NCBI GenBank assembly: GCA_038046485.1
Contig: JBBSWA010000038.1
Location: 1 to 7,378 of the forward strand
From: JBBSWA01 sp038046485
GTDB lineage: Archaea; Nanobdellota; Nanobdellia; Woesearchaeales; SM23-78
Direction of reading: 5' to 3'
DNA: 7,378 nucleotides
This document shows, one piece after another, positions 1 through 5,869 of this stretch. Below the pieces are notes generated by a model that searched no databases, was not told where the DNA came from, and was given only the letters and a program-made list of their open reading frames with translations. The translations under genes were made by a program, and so were the position numbers. The stretch's first letter is position 1. Each line of letters starts with the position of its first letter.

Positions 1-2567
1 GAAAGACCTTCTTTGTCACATGTAAAGATGGCTTCGGGCAAGTAGCGCAGGTGGCAACCGATGTGCTAATCCCTATGTTTGAGGCCTTCCTAAGAATTCC
101 AGCATTGGGTGTGGCCGGAAGTACTCCATTTAAAGTAGTTGCAGAAACCTCTTGGCCCATGTTCTGTACGTACGCCCAAATTCCTCTCAGCGGAGTTTCA
201 GCAGGCGCTTTATTCGATGATGGTCCTGTGGGTTCCTTGAAGTTTAATCACACATTAAACAATCGCTCAGTAACAGGCAATGTGTTCATGGCCTGTAAAA
301 CCTCGGCCAGCAGCGAAGGAGAGTTGTTCAAAACATTTAATATCGCTGTGGATGCAACGCCACCTGTTATTCAAGCAGCCTTTGTTCCAGTAAAAGTATC
401 CGATCGAGCTTCAAAGTTCTCAGACTTACAAATCCAAACTGATGACTCCACGCTTTGCACAATGGACAATGGAACCCTTACAAAAATACTGCCTTTTGAT
501 GAGATGGATCCTTCCACATATACATCCGATCACACGGTACGATTTGACTTCCGATCCATCTTTGATAGCGAGGTCCGTAATGTATCGGTGAATGTAACGT
601 GTAAAAACCTAGCCGGCCTAAGTAGTTCAAAAGTAGCAGAAATGACCGTAGAACTAGATGACTCATTAGATATCATACCTATAAGTCCGCCTGAAGTTAC
701 AAACGCAGACCCCCTAGAATTACGGGTGGAAACAACAAAACTGGCTTCCTGTTCCTTTGAGGGAGCTACTCGTTCAGGCAGCATGACTACCTTTGATCAG
801 AAACAACACTTCGTAACCTTCAATGAACTAAGTGAAGGCTCTTACTCGTTTAAAGTCATATGCCGGTCTACGGCTTCACCAGAACGCACAATTACCCTAC
901 CCACCAAAGTAGACCGCACTGCTCCTCAAATAGACGATGTGGTTGTTGAGAGCCCTTCGTGCAAGTTAGATTCAATGGGCTTTGAAATCAAGACAAATGA
1001 TTCCGATGCAAGTTCATTCCAAATTAAGATCACCGATCAAGATCAAACGATCATGAATCAAACGCGTTCAGATAAATCCATAACAATAAGGATCCAATTA
1101 GAAGCAAGCAAGAGATATACCTTACAAGTTACTCCAGTAGATAAAGCGGGGAATGCAGGCATTGAAATCAGTAAGGATGTAGATGTATTAAGCCCGAATG
1201 ATGCAACATGTGATAAAATCAAACCAAGAGGATCATTAGCTGTCGAACCCCTGCCTGAACGATCCGCCAAAAAAGCCCTAGTGGATTGCAAGGACGAACA
1301 AAGCGGTTGCACATTGGATTTCCTGCGAGGTTCAATTGAAGCAGATGGCAATTGCGTGCCTGATCAGATCGAATTTTATGGAACAGACATTGAATTGAGC
1401 AATACACAAAAGTTCTGCTACACAGTCTTTGATAACAACAACAACTCATTCACCGAAGCAAGAGTCATTGACGTTGCCATTCCAGAGTCTTGCCTGAATG
1501 GGGTACAAGACCTAACTGAATTAGGAGTGGACTGCGGTTTAGCCTGCCCACAGGGCTGTCCAATAGGGTCTCCTTGTACACTGAATAGTGACTGCCTAGA
1601 TTATTATTGCAAGAGCGGTATTTGCAAAGCACCCTCGTGTACAGATGAGGTAAAGAACGGGAATGAAATGGATGTGGATTGCGGTGGGGATTGTCCAAAG
1701 TGCATAGATGGGAAAAAGTGTATCCAATCAGGAGATTGCGCCTCAGGTTACTGTACGCCCGATCGATTCTGCCGAACACCTTCTTGTTCAGATAGCTTCC
1801 AAAATGGATTAGAGACAGACAAGGATTGTGGGGGAAATTGCCCCCCCTGTACAACAGGAAAGTCTTGCGCAGGAAATGGCGATTGTCAGAGCAAGTTCTG
1901 TGAAAGCGGGGTTTGCATACAGGATAAGAACAAGGATACGGATAAAGATGGAATGCCAGATTGGTGGGAGACCAAGTATAATTTCAATATAAATGATCCT
2001 TCAGACGCGAATCAAGATGCAGATAGAGATGGATTTACAAACTTGGAAGAATACAAGGCAGGTACAAATCCAAGAGATCCAAAGAGCAGTCCAAAAAGCA
2101 AAATACCCTTAGGTCCCTTCTTAACCTTACTCTTGGGTCTATTGTTAGTTGCAAGTGGCGCAGGGTATCTGCTTTACAAAAATAACCTACCTAAAAAGGT
2201 TCCTCCTCCACCCCCCCCAAGAGCACTATCAAAGCAAATGGTCCGTCCCACCCCAAAGCAGCTTGATTTAACCTTGTTAAGAAGGAACTTAGGAAAGAAA
2301 TTAGAGCGCTCTCGATTGTTTAGCGCCTTTGGCGGCCCTACTCCTGTAAGACCTACTCTAAGACCAATCGCAAGGCCTTCAGCACCTGTAAAGCCTTCAA
2401 GTCCAAAAGCACCAGAAAAAGCTGCTCCTAAACCCATTCAAACACCTAAACAGGCACCAAAACCTGCTCCCAAAACCGCTCAAAACCCTTCTCCCAAGCC
2501 CAAAAAGAAGAAAGACACCAGCTTGGATAAGGACTTAAAAGAACTTGAAAAGCTCTCTAAGATCTAG
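1..2567 (+). CDS. Large membrane-anchored surface protein, 5' end outside the window
   Basis: The reading frame is open from the first complete codon at position 3, so the true start lies upstream; the GTG at 51 is internal. About 854 residues are visible. In order: the end of one Ig-like module (VTCKDGFG near 15-38), three modules with paired cysteines, each ending in a V-x-C-K/R type strand (about 63-920), a fibronectin/Ig-like module without the second Cys (about 920-1185), a module with a DCKDEQSGC motif (about 1190-1485), three Cys-rich repeats (1491-1916), an Asp-rich DxDxDG segment resembling thrombospondin type 3/dockerin calcium sites (about 1926-2075), one membrane helix (about 2103-2180) and a roughly 125-residue Pro/Lys/Ala-rich tail. 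Several N-x-S/T sequons lie in the outer part. This is a type I topology: extracellular adhesion- or envelope-like ectodomain with a basic cytoplasmic tail. Such architectures recur in DPANN archaea; binding partner and exact role are unknown. Confidence 0.9.
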   Translation, partial: KTFFVTCKDGFGQVAQVATDVLIPMFEAFLRIPALGVAGSTPFKVVAETSWPMFCTYAQIPLSGVSAGALFDDGPVGSLKFNHTLNNRSVTGNVFMACKTSASSEGELFKTFNIAVDATPPVIQAAFVPVKVSDRASKFSDLQIQTDDSTLCTMDNGTLTKILPFDEMDPSTYTSDHTVRFDFRSIFDSEVRNVSVNVTCKNLAGLSSSKVAEMTVELDDSLDIIPISPPEVTNADPLELRVETTKLASCSFEGATRSGSMTTFDQKQHFVTFNELSEGSYSFKVICRSTASPERTITLPTKVDRTAPQIDDVVVESPSCKLDSMGFEIKTNDSDASSFQIKITDQDQTIMNQTRSDKSITIRIQLEASKRYTLQVTPVDKAGNAGIEISKDVDVLSPNDATCDKIKPRGSLAVEPLPERSAKKALVDCKDEQSGCTLDFLRGSIEADGNCVPDQIEFYGTDIELSNTQKFCYTVFDNNNNSFTEARVIDVAIPESCLNGVQDLTELGVDCGLACPQGCPIGSPCTLNSDCLDYYCKSGICKAPSCTDEVKNGNEMDVDCGGDCPKCIDGKKCIQSGDCASGYCTPDRFCRTPSCSDSFQNGLETDKDCGGNCPPCTTGKSCAGNGDCQSKFCESGVCIQDKNKDTDKDGMPDWWETKYNFNINDPSDANQDADRDGFTNLEEYKAGTNPRDPKSSPKSKIPLGPFLTLLLGLLLVASGAGYLLYKNNLPKKVPPPPPPRALSKQMVRPTPKQLDLTLLRRNLGKKLERSRLFSAFGGPTPVRPTLRPIARPSAPVKPSSPKAPEKAAPKPIQTPKQAPKPAPKTAQNPSPKPKKKKDTSLDKDLKELEKLSKI
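1491..1916 (+). repeat. Three in-frame Cys-rich protein repeats, 147-bp period
   Basis: Repeat units begin at 1491, 1638 and 1785, exactly 147 bp (49 residues) apart. Each follows the pattern C-x(n)-NG-x-E/(L)-x-D-x-DCG-x-x-CP-x-C-x(3)-G-x-x-C-x(4)-DC-x(3)-(Y/F)C-x(n)-C, about ten cysteines per unit. Units two and three keep NG-x-E and DCGG exactly; unit one is more diverged (LTELGVDCG). Such repeats occur in secreted proteins of myxobacteria and some archaea and are probably disulfide-stabilised stalk modules. Confidence 0.85.
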
Positions 2568-2578
2568 GTTTGCAAACC
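2567..2578. repeat. Perfect 12-bp palindrome between the surface-protein stop and the tRNA promoter
   Basis: GGTTTGCAAACC equals its own reverse complement. It begins at the last base of the TAG stop and ends directly before the tRNA TATA element. It could be a DNA-level operator or a weak 3'-end hairpin; as an RNA hairpin it offers only 4 bp with a 4-nt loop. Function is not shown. Confidence 0.4.
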
Positions 2579-2579
2579 C

Positions 2580-2587
2580 TTTTATAC
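2580..2587 (+). promoter_or_regulatory. TATA box for tRNA-Leu
   Basis: TTTTATAC is centred about 28 bp upstream of the first base of the mature tRNA (2612), the spacing expected for an archaeal TATA element firing at or just before the tRNA 5' end. A T6 run at 2592-2597, between this box and the tRNA, is a possible termination tract for the upstream surface-protein gene. Confidence 0.65.
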
Positions 2588-2611
2588 CCTCTTTTTTCTC
2601 TAAATAGATAC

Positions 2612-2716
2612 GCGGGCGTGTCGGAGCGGTCAATCCATGGATTTATGGGACCAGACGAGCACGGTTCAGGGCCGTGTAGCTTAGTGCTTACGCAGGTTCG
2701 AATCCTGCCGCCCGCA
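2612..2716 (+). tRNA. trnL-CAG: tRNA-Leu(CAG) with a D-loop intron
   Basis: A perfect 7-bp acceptor stem joins 2612-2618 to 2709-2715, with discriminator A at 2716 and no encoded CCA. The T arm is GCAGG/CCTGC (2692-2696 with 2704-2708) around TTCGAAT. The anticodon stem is CACGG/CCGTG (2660-2664 with 2672-2676) around TTCAGGG, giving anticodon CAG at 2667-2669, which reads leucine CUG codons. The variable region (2677-2691, 15 nt) can form a 3-bp arm, as expected for class II tRNA. The D-stem is TCG/CGA (2621-2623 with 2656-2658), but its loop is 32 nt. Removing 2634-2654 restores a consensus loop (GAGCGGTCAAA) and gives an 84-nt mature tRNA. No intron is present at the usual 37/38 position. 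Confidence 0.95.
2634..2654 (+). other. Predicted 21-nt tRNA intron with bulge-helix-bulge splice motif
   Basis: A central 4-bp helix GGTC/GACC (2628-2631 with 2649-2652) is flanked by two 3-nt bulges on opposite strands, AAT at 2632-2634 and AGA at 2653-2655. An inner helix CCAT/ATGG (2635-2638 with 2645-2648) closes a 6-nt loop. Archaeal splicing endonuclease cuts after the second base of each bulge, that is after 2633 and after 2654. Joining these ends yields the class II D-loop consensus GGTCAAA. The outer helix is the 3-bp D-stem, with four unpaired bases on its 5' side, so the motif is slightly relaxed. Confidence 0.85.
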
Positions 2717-2740
2717 TTTTGATTAATTAATAAATGAAAA

Positions 2741-2754
2741 GTCTTAAATAAGAC
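2741..2754. promoter_or_regulatory. Perfect inverted repeat overlapping a TATA-like element
   Basis: GTCTTA-AA-TAAGAC is a perfect 6-bp inverted repeat with a 2-bp centre. Its middle (CTTAAATAAG) is TATA-like and lies about 25 bp before the ATG at 2772, which predicts a leaderless transcript for that gene. The symmetry could also serve as an operator. No Shine-Dalgarno site precedes the ATG. Confidence 0.5.
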
Positions 2755-2771
2755 TGACCATTTATTTACGT

Positions 2772-3410
2772 ATGAATAAGAAGATAATTTCCTTTATTAT
2801 GCTTCTAGTCATTTTAGCCCCGATTATACACGCTAAAACAAAATCGGACGAATTTATTTTCTATACTGGAGACTTAATCTTTAAAGACTGTACAGGACAA
2901 GATATGATTATAAATGTCAATGGGAATGTTCAAAAACATTCTTGGCCATACCAACGAAATGGCTTTGACGCATTTCTTAAAGAGATTTCACAATTTCCTT
3001 TTAAAGAGCACAAAGTAGATAACGATCCATACTTATACGAAAAAGCAAATGAAGGTATAGGATTTATTATCTGTGGAAATAATACATTAGACATCATAGA
3101 CACAACTTGGTACTGGAACGATATTGAAATAACAGCTCCAACAACAATTGAAAAAACTGAAATAACACAAAGCATTCATAACTCTACAGTAAAAGGAGAT
3201 ATTTTGCAAACTGTTAACACTGGAAATGGAGTCAACCAAATAGGAAAATCGGATAACTCAGTAATCAATCAAAGTATAGAACATAAAAATTGGTTTCTAA
3301 ATATCCTAACAGACTTCAATCTATATCTTGGAATTAGTATACCCATCGTCTTTTCTTTAATTATAAAATGGCTATTTAAACTAAAGATTATAAAAAAGAA
3401 AAAAAGATAA
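2772..3410 (+). CDS. Hypothetical exported protein with C-terminal membrane anchor
   Basis: I do not recognise a named family. The 212-residue product starts with a signal-like segment (residues 1-21, basic start then hydrophobic, ending IIHA). A soluble outer region with two cysteines follows (KDCTG and IICGN), then a short stretch with the pattern NSTVKGDI...NQIGKSDNSVINQSI (about residues 137-167). A single hydrophobic helix lies near residues 175-203, and the tail is very basic (KLKIIKKKKR). Topology is probably outside-in with a lysine-rich cytoplasmic end. The N-S-x-V-x-G-D-I type stretch resembles beta-strand linkers seen in some prokaryotic membrane and signalling proteins; this is a weak resemblance. 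Two sampled 60-nt stretches are about 27-32% GC, clearly lower than the neighbours, suggesting recent acquisition. The promoter appears leaderless. Confidence 0.8.
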   Translation: MNKKIISFIMLLVILAPIIHAKTKSDEFIFYTGDLIFKDCTGQDMIINVNGNVQKHSWPYQRNGFDAFLKEISQFPFKEHKVDNDPYLYEKANEGIGFIICGNNTLDIIDTTWYWNDIEITAPTTIEKTEITQSIHNSTVKGDILQTVNTGNGVNQIGKSDNSVINQSIEHKNWFLNILTDFNLYLGISIPIVFSLIIKWLFKLKIIKKKKR

Positions 3411-3414
3411 CTTC

Positions 3415-3441
3415 ATTTTCCGTAATTCTTCCGGATTTTCC
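3415..3441 (+). promoter_or_regulatory. Direct repeats upstream of the hicBA TATA box
   Basis: ATTTTCC occurs at 3415-3421 and again at 3435-3441, exactly 20 bp apart, with an imperfect copy (ATTCTTCCG, one base inserted) at 3425-3433 between them. The block sits directly upstream of the TATA element at 3450. Face-of-helix spacing makes it a candidate operator for autoregulation of hicBA; binding is not demonstrated. Confidence 0.35.
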
Positions 3442-3449
3442 AAGCAAAG

Positions 3450-3458
3450 TTATATAAA
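3450..3458 (+). promoter_or_regulatory. TATA box for hicBA
   Basis: TTATATAAA is a strong archaeal TATA element centred about 27 bp upstream of the ATG at 3481, so transcription probably starts at or next to the start codon. The bases AGGCGGT abutting the ATG are too close to act as a normal ribosome binding site. Confidence 0.65.
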
Positions 3459-3480
3459 GAAATAAAGATTAATAGGCGGT

Positions 3481-3702
3481 ATGGAAAGAAAGCTTTCAGC
3501 CGTCGTCTCAAAAGACGGAAAACACTACGTCGCTCGGGGCGTCGAAATAGAGCTAGCCAGCCAAGGTAAAACCTCTAAAGAGGCATTAAGTAACCTCAAA
3601 GAGGCTTTCGAGCTCTGGTTGGAACACGCAGAACCTGAAGAGTTAAAACCCTTAAATAAGGCCAGTAAGCCTATTCTAAGTCAAGTCGCAGCAGCAGTAT
3701 GA
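3481..3702 (+). CDS. hicB: HicB-family antitoxin
   Basis: This 73-residue protein matches the short partial RNase H-fold HicB type. An N-terminal beta strand (KLSAVVSKDGKHYVA) is followed by a GVEIELASQGKT strand/turn and the typical helix SKEALSNLKEAFELWLE, then a short hydrophobic C-terminal tail (ILSQVAAAV). In characterised modules HicB binds HicA and blocks its RNase activity. The antitoxin lies upstream of the toxin, and its TGA overlaps the hicA ATG (ATGA), indicating translational coupling. No helix-turn-helix or ribbon-helix-helix DNA-binding domain is visible after the tail, so any autorepression would need another route. Translation is probably leaderless. Confidence 0.9.
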   Translation: MERKLSAVVSKDGKHYVARGVEIELASQGKTSKEALSNLKEAFELWLEHAEPEELKPLNKASKPILSQVAAAV

Positions 3703-3932
3703 AACTTCCAATATTGTCTGGAAAAGAAATGGTTAAAATTTTATCAAAATATGGCTTTGAAGTGCTCGGCCAGAAGGGGAGCCACGTCATCATGGTTGGT
3801 GTTCGGAATGGAATGAAAAGAAAGCCTGTAGTACCGATGCACTCGGAATTGAGAAAAGGCACGCTCTTGAGCATTCTAAAACAAGCAGACCTGACGAAAG
3901 AAGATCTAGAGAAAGCATTGAAGTATAAGTAA
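3699..3932 (+). CDS. hicA: HicA-family mRNA interferase toxin
   Basis: The 77-residue product has the standard HicA/YcfA layout (double-stranded-RNA-binding-like fold): an LPILSGKEMVKIL start, a KYGFEVLGQKGSH core with the catalytic histidine at residue 29, then a VVPMHSELRKGTLLSILKQADL segment and a final helix. HicA toxins cleave mRNA and tmRNA without needing the ribosome and act in the cytoplasm; HicB neutralises them. The length is typical and all signature elements are present, so the toxin looks intact. It shares four bases with hicB. Only 6 bp separate its TAA from the stop of the converging minus-strand gene; a T-rich tract at 3948-3956, inside that gene's 3' end, is the only obvious termination signal. 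Confidence 0.93.
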   Translation: MKLPILSGKEMVKILSKYGFEVLGQKGSHVIMVGVRNGMKRKPVVPMHSELRKGTLLSILKQADLTKEDLEKALKYK

Positions 3933-3938
3933 AGGCAT

Positions 3939-5057
3939 TCAGAACTTTATTTTTTCTGCTCGCCCATTCTTCACCACTCTAAGTTCAACTTGTATTCCAA
4001 TTTCATCCCCATTCTCATCAAAGTGATATTTCCCTAGAGTCCCATCATACTCAGGCAACGAGTACAACCATTCTTTGATAGCCGTAGCATCATACCCTTT
4101 TTCACGAATGGCACTCGTCAAGAGGTACACCGCATCGTAGCTCGCAGAGAAAGGATAAGGAAACGCCGGATTTTTTCCATAGCGCTCCCGATATTTCTCG
4201 AAAAGCGCATCCGCTTGTTTTCCATTCGGATCAGGATCTGCGATGAAAACCACACCCTCAGCCGCCTCTCCGCTGCTTTCACGACCCGTGTCTCCGCTGA
4301 GAAAAAAGTTGGAGTAAAGGGGCTTTGTATTGCTTAATTCTTTGAGTTGCCGTAGGAGAGCGCTTCCAGTCACAGGAGTATCAGGGTTTACAAAGATTAC
4401 ATCCGGTTTTTGATTGAATATCTTAAGAAGCGTGGTGCGAAAGTCGCGCATCTCTGCTTGAAAATCTTCGTCTGCCACAATGATTCCGCCGCGTTCTTCA
4501 AACTCTTTTCGCAGCGCTTGTTTCAAAGCCTGTGAGTAAGTGTTCAGTTCACTGATCATGGCAAGTTTCTTGTAGTGATGAATCATGTCTTCTGCTAAGA
4601 CGCGTCCGCTGATCGCATCATTGTAGCTGTTTCTGAAAAGATAATCGCCATAGTTTGTAATGTCTGGGCTACTTGGATAGGTAGCAATACCGATCACTTT
4701 ATTTTGTTCTAAAAAGGGGGCGGCAGCAGAAAACTCTCCATCGCAAGAGCCATAGATAATGGCTTGTACACGGTCCACAGTGACCAGTTTTTGAGTGGCA
4801 GTGTTGGAGCCTTCAGCACTGCATCGTCCATCTTCATAAATAATCTGCAAAGGCGTGCCATGAATGCCTCCAGCTACATTGATTTCTTCCACAGCCATTT
4901 GGGCTCCTTCTTGACTGGAGATTCCAAAGCTAGCTCCATCGCCTGTAAGAGCTCCCACAAACCCTATTTTGACGGTTTTGTCTGCATCAGACACCTGCGT
5001 ACACGCAAACAGGAAAACGGCCGTCAAGGCAAATAAGAAAACATGGTTGAATCGCAT
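3939..5057 (-). CDS. ABC-type branched-chain amino-acid-binding lipoprotein (LivJ/LivK-like, Peripla_BP_6)
   Basis: The 372-residue protein begins with a lipoprotein signal (hydrophobic stretch to LFAC, modified Cys19), so it is probably anchored outside the cytoplasmic membrane. The mature part reads as a type I periplasmic-binding fold: KIGFVGALTG (residues 30-39), a GAQMAVEEIN-AGGI helix/turn (about 52-65), the GSCDG and ATYPSSPDI ligand-pocket loops, GDYLFRN, a second lobe with GEAAEGVVF, and ASYDAVYLLTSAI near the C-terminus. Cys79 and Cys105 are 26 residues apart, close to the structural disulfide of E. coli LIV-binding protein. The family binds leucine/isoleucine/valine, other amino acids, amides or urea; the substrate here cannot be fixed. 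No permease or ATPase gene is in view, so it is an orphan in this window and could be a sensor. Length is normal. The promoter appears leaderless. Confidence 0.9.
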   Translation of the reverse strand: MRFNHVFLFALTAVFLFACTQVSDADKTVKIGFVGALTGDGASFGISSQEGAQMAVEEINVAGGIHGTPLQIIYEDGRCSAEGSNTATQKLVTVDRVQAIIYGSCDGEFSAAAPFLEQNKVIGIATYPSSPDITNYGDYLFRNSYNDAISGRVLAEDMIHHYKKLAMISELNTYSQALKQALRKEFEERGGIIVADEDFQAEMRDFRTTLLKIFNQKPDVIFVNPDTPVTGSALLRQLKELSNTKPLYSNFFLSGDTGRESSGEAAEGVVFIADPDPNGKQADALFEKYRERYGKNPAFPYPFSASYDAVYLLTSAIREKGYDATAIKEWLYSLPEYDGTLGKYHFDENGDEIGIQVELRVVKNGRAEKIKF

Positions 5058-5076
5058 AAATCCATGAAAAAGGAGT

Positions 5077-5089
5077 AATATTTAAGTAT
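5077..5089. promoter_or_regulatory. Shared bidirectional TATA element
   Basis: TAATATTTAAGTA is TATA-like on both strands. On the minus strand it lies about 25 bp from the ATG of the binding-protein gene (5057), predicting a leaderless transcript. On the plus strand transcription would start near 5108, leaving a leader of about 24 nt with a strong ribosome binding site. It is the only obvious TATA element in the 74-bp gap. Confidence 0.5.
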
Positions 5090-5116
5090 TTCCTTGTCTT
5101 TCTCTCAATATCACCT

Positions 5117-5123
5117 AAGGAGG
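5117..5123 (+). promoter_or_regulatory. Strong Shine-Dalgarno site choosing ATG 5132
   Basis: AAGGAGG lies 8 nt before ATG 5132. The in-frame ATG at 5126 begins only two bases after this site, too close to be used, so 5132 is the likely start. Confidence 0.8.
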
Positions 5124-5131
5124 AGATGGAT

Positions 5132-5785
5132 ATGAAAAAAATCGTATTATTCCTTGCGGTGATGGGATGCATCGTTTCAGTAGGGGCCTACAATCCGTGG
5201 GACTCGTACCAGTACAATCGTTATAATCAATACCAGTATGACCGGTATGGTCAGTTTCCCTCATTTTGGGGGCAGTCAAGGTATTCTCAGCAGGCCGACT
5301 CATTTCCAAGGTATGGTATGCAGCAAGGGTATTTCTCCCCTTATTCAGCTTATTCAGGTTATCCATCCTATGCATCATCCTACGCACAGCCTTATTCTTA
5401 TCAGCCGTCTTATTCCCGGCCTTTTCCCATTTTGGCAACAGGCAACGTAATTCAACCCGATCCAGGCGATGCCTTTCCTTGGGCGTATTACCCAGATTCA
5501 TATGCTCAGCAGTACTATGACCTGGATAACGGAGAAGTCATTCTCAAAGGAAACTCTGTCTTGCCCTCTACCATAAGGATCAATGTAGGAGATACAGTAA
5601 CTTGGAAGAGCAAGGAAGGCTATCCGCATATCATTAAGTCAGCTCATGGATCCGGTGAATCGTTCGACTCAGGCTCCTTAATCTTTGGCGAGTCTTTCAG
5701 CAAGCAGTTCAATCAAGAAGGAACTTATGATTATTACGATCCACTCTATCCTTGGCTGCGTGGACGAATCGTGGTCTCGTCATAA
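5132..5785 (+). CDS. Exported Tyr-rich protein with a C-terminal cupredoxin domain lacking most copper ligands
   Basis: A signal peptide (residues 1-19, ending VSVGA) precedes a low-complexity Tyr/Ser/Gln/Pro-rich region (about 20-125) with some 23 tyrosines. Residues 134-217 follow the plastocyanin/azurin pattern closely: LPSTIRINVGDTVTWKSKEG, a first ligand His166 in YPHII, FDSGSLIFGESFSKQFNQEGTYDYY, then a closing RGRIVV strand. In ordinary members the loop after TYxYY is C-x(2)-H-x(2)-M; here it is D203-P-L-Y206-P-W-L209, so Cys, His and Met are all replaced and only one ligand remains. A type 1 copper centre is therefore unlikely, and a structural or binding role is more plausible (inference). 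The domain is otherwise intact and in frame, which argues against a decayed gene. It diverges from the binding-protein gene and leads the cluster of small secreted proteins. Confidence 0.85.
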   Translation: MKKIVLFLAVMGCIVSVGAYNPWDSYQYNRYNQYQYDRYGQFPSFWGQSRYSQQADSFPRYGMQQGYFSPYSAYSGYPSYASSYAQPYSYQPSYSRPFPILATGNVIQPDPGDAFPWAYYPDSYAQQYYDLDNGEVILKGNSVLPSTIRINVGDTVTWKSKEGYPHIIKSAHGSGESFDSGSLIFGESFSKQFNQEGTYDYYDPLYPWLRGRIVVSS

Positions 5786-5809
5786 AGCAAAAGGTCTCTT
5801 TTGCTTTAT
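5782..5809 (+). terminator. Perfect 12-bp hairpin at the stop codon
   Basis: ATAAAGCAAAAG (5782-5793), loop GTCT, and CTTTTGCTTTAT (5798-5809) pair without mismatch. The gene's TAA stop (5783-5785) lies inside the 5' arm. No long T tract follows, so it could be a 3'-end stabiliser or processing signal as readily as a terminator. Confidence 0.6.
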
Positions 5810-5814
5810 CTGAT

Positions 5815-5849
5815 AGCAACAAAAACAAGAGGAGAATTATTTTGTTGCT
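5815..5849 (+). repeat. Second inverted repeat, 10-bp stem
   Basis: AGCAACAAAA (5815-5824) pairs perfectly with TTTTGTTGCT (5840-5849) across a 15-nt loop. It directly follows the first hairpin and ends about 20 bp before the TATA box of the next gene, so it may be part of the transcript end or an upstream operator. Confidence 0.55.
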
Positions 5850-5869
5850 GAGGATGAGTTTATCGTAAG

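Noticed and set aside
51..53. GTG 51 as the true start of the surface protein
   Set aside because: The frame is open upstream to the window edge and encodes the end of an Ig-like module (VTCKDGFG) matching later modules, so the protein begins before the window.
1465..1854. 129-codon open frame on the minus strand inside the Cys-rich repeats
   Set aside because: It lies wholly opposite a repeat region whose plus-strand protein pattern is clearly conserved, and the product has no recognisable features. It is a coding shadow.
2717..3480. Integrated element with attachment sites bounded by the tRNA 3' end
   Set aside because: No second copy of the tRNA 3' end and no integrase were found in the window; only composition and position hint at transfer.
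5126..5131. ATG at 5126 as the start of the cupredoxin-like gene
   Set aside because: It begins two bases after the AAGGAGG site, leaving no spacing; ATG 5132 has 8 nt.
5115..5501. 128-codon open frame on the minus strand opposite the Tyr-rich region
   Set aside because: Low-complexity Tyr codons on the plus strand leave the antisense frame open by chance. The product is Arg/Asn-rich with no export or domain signal.
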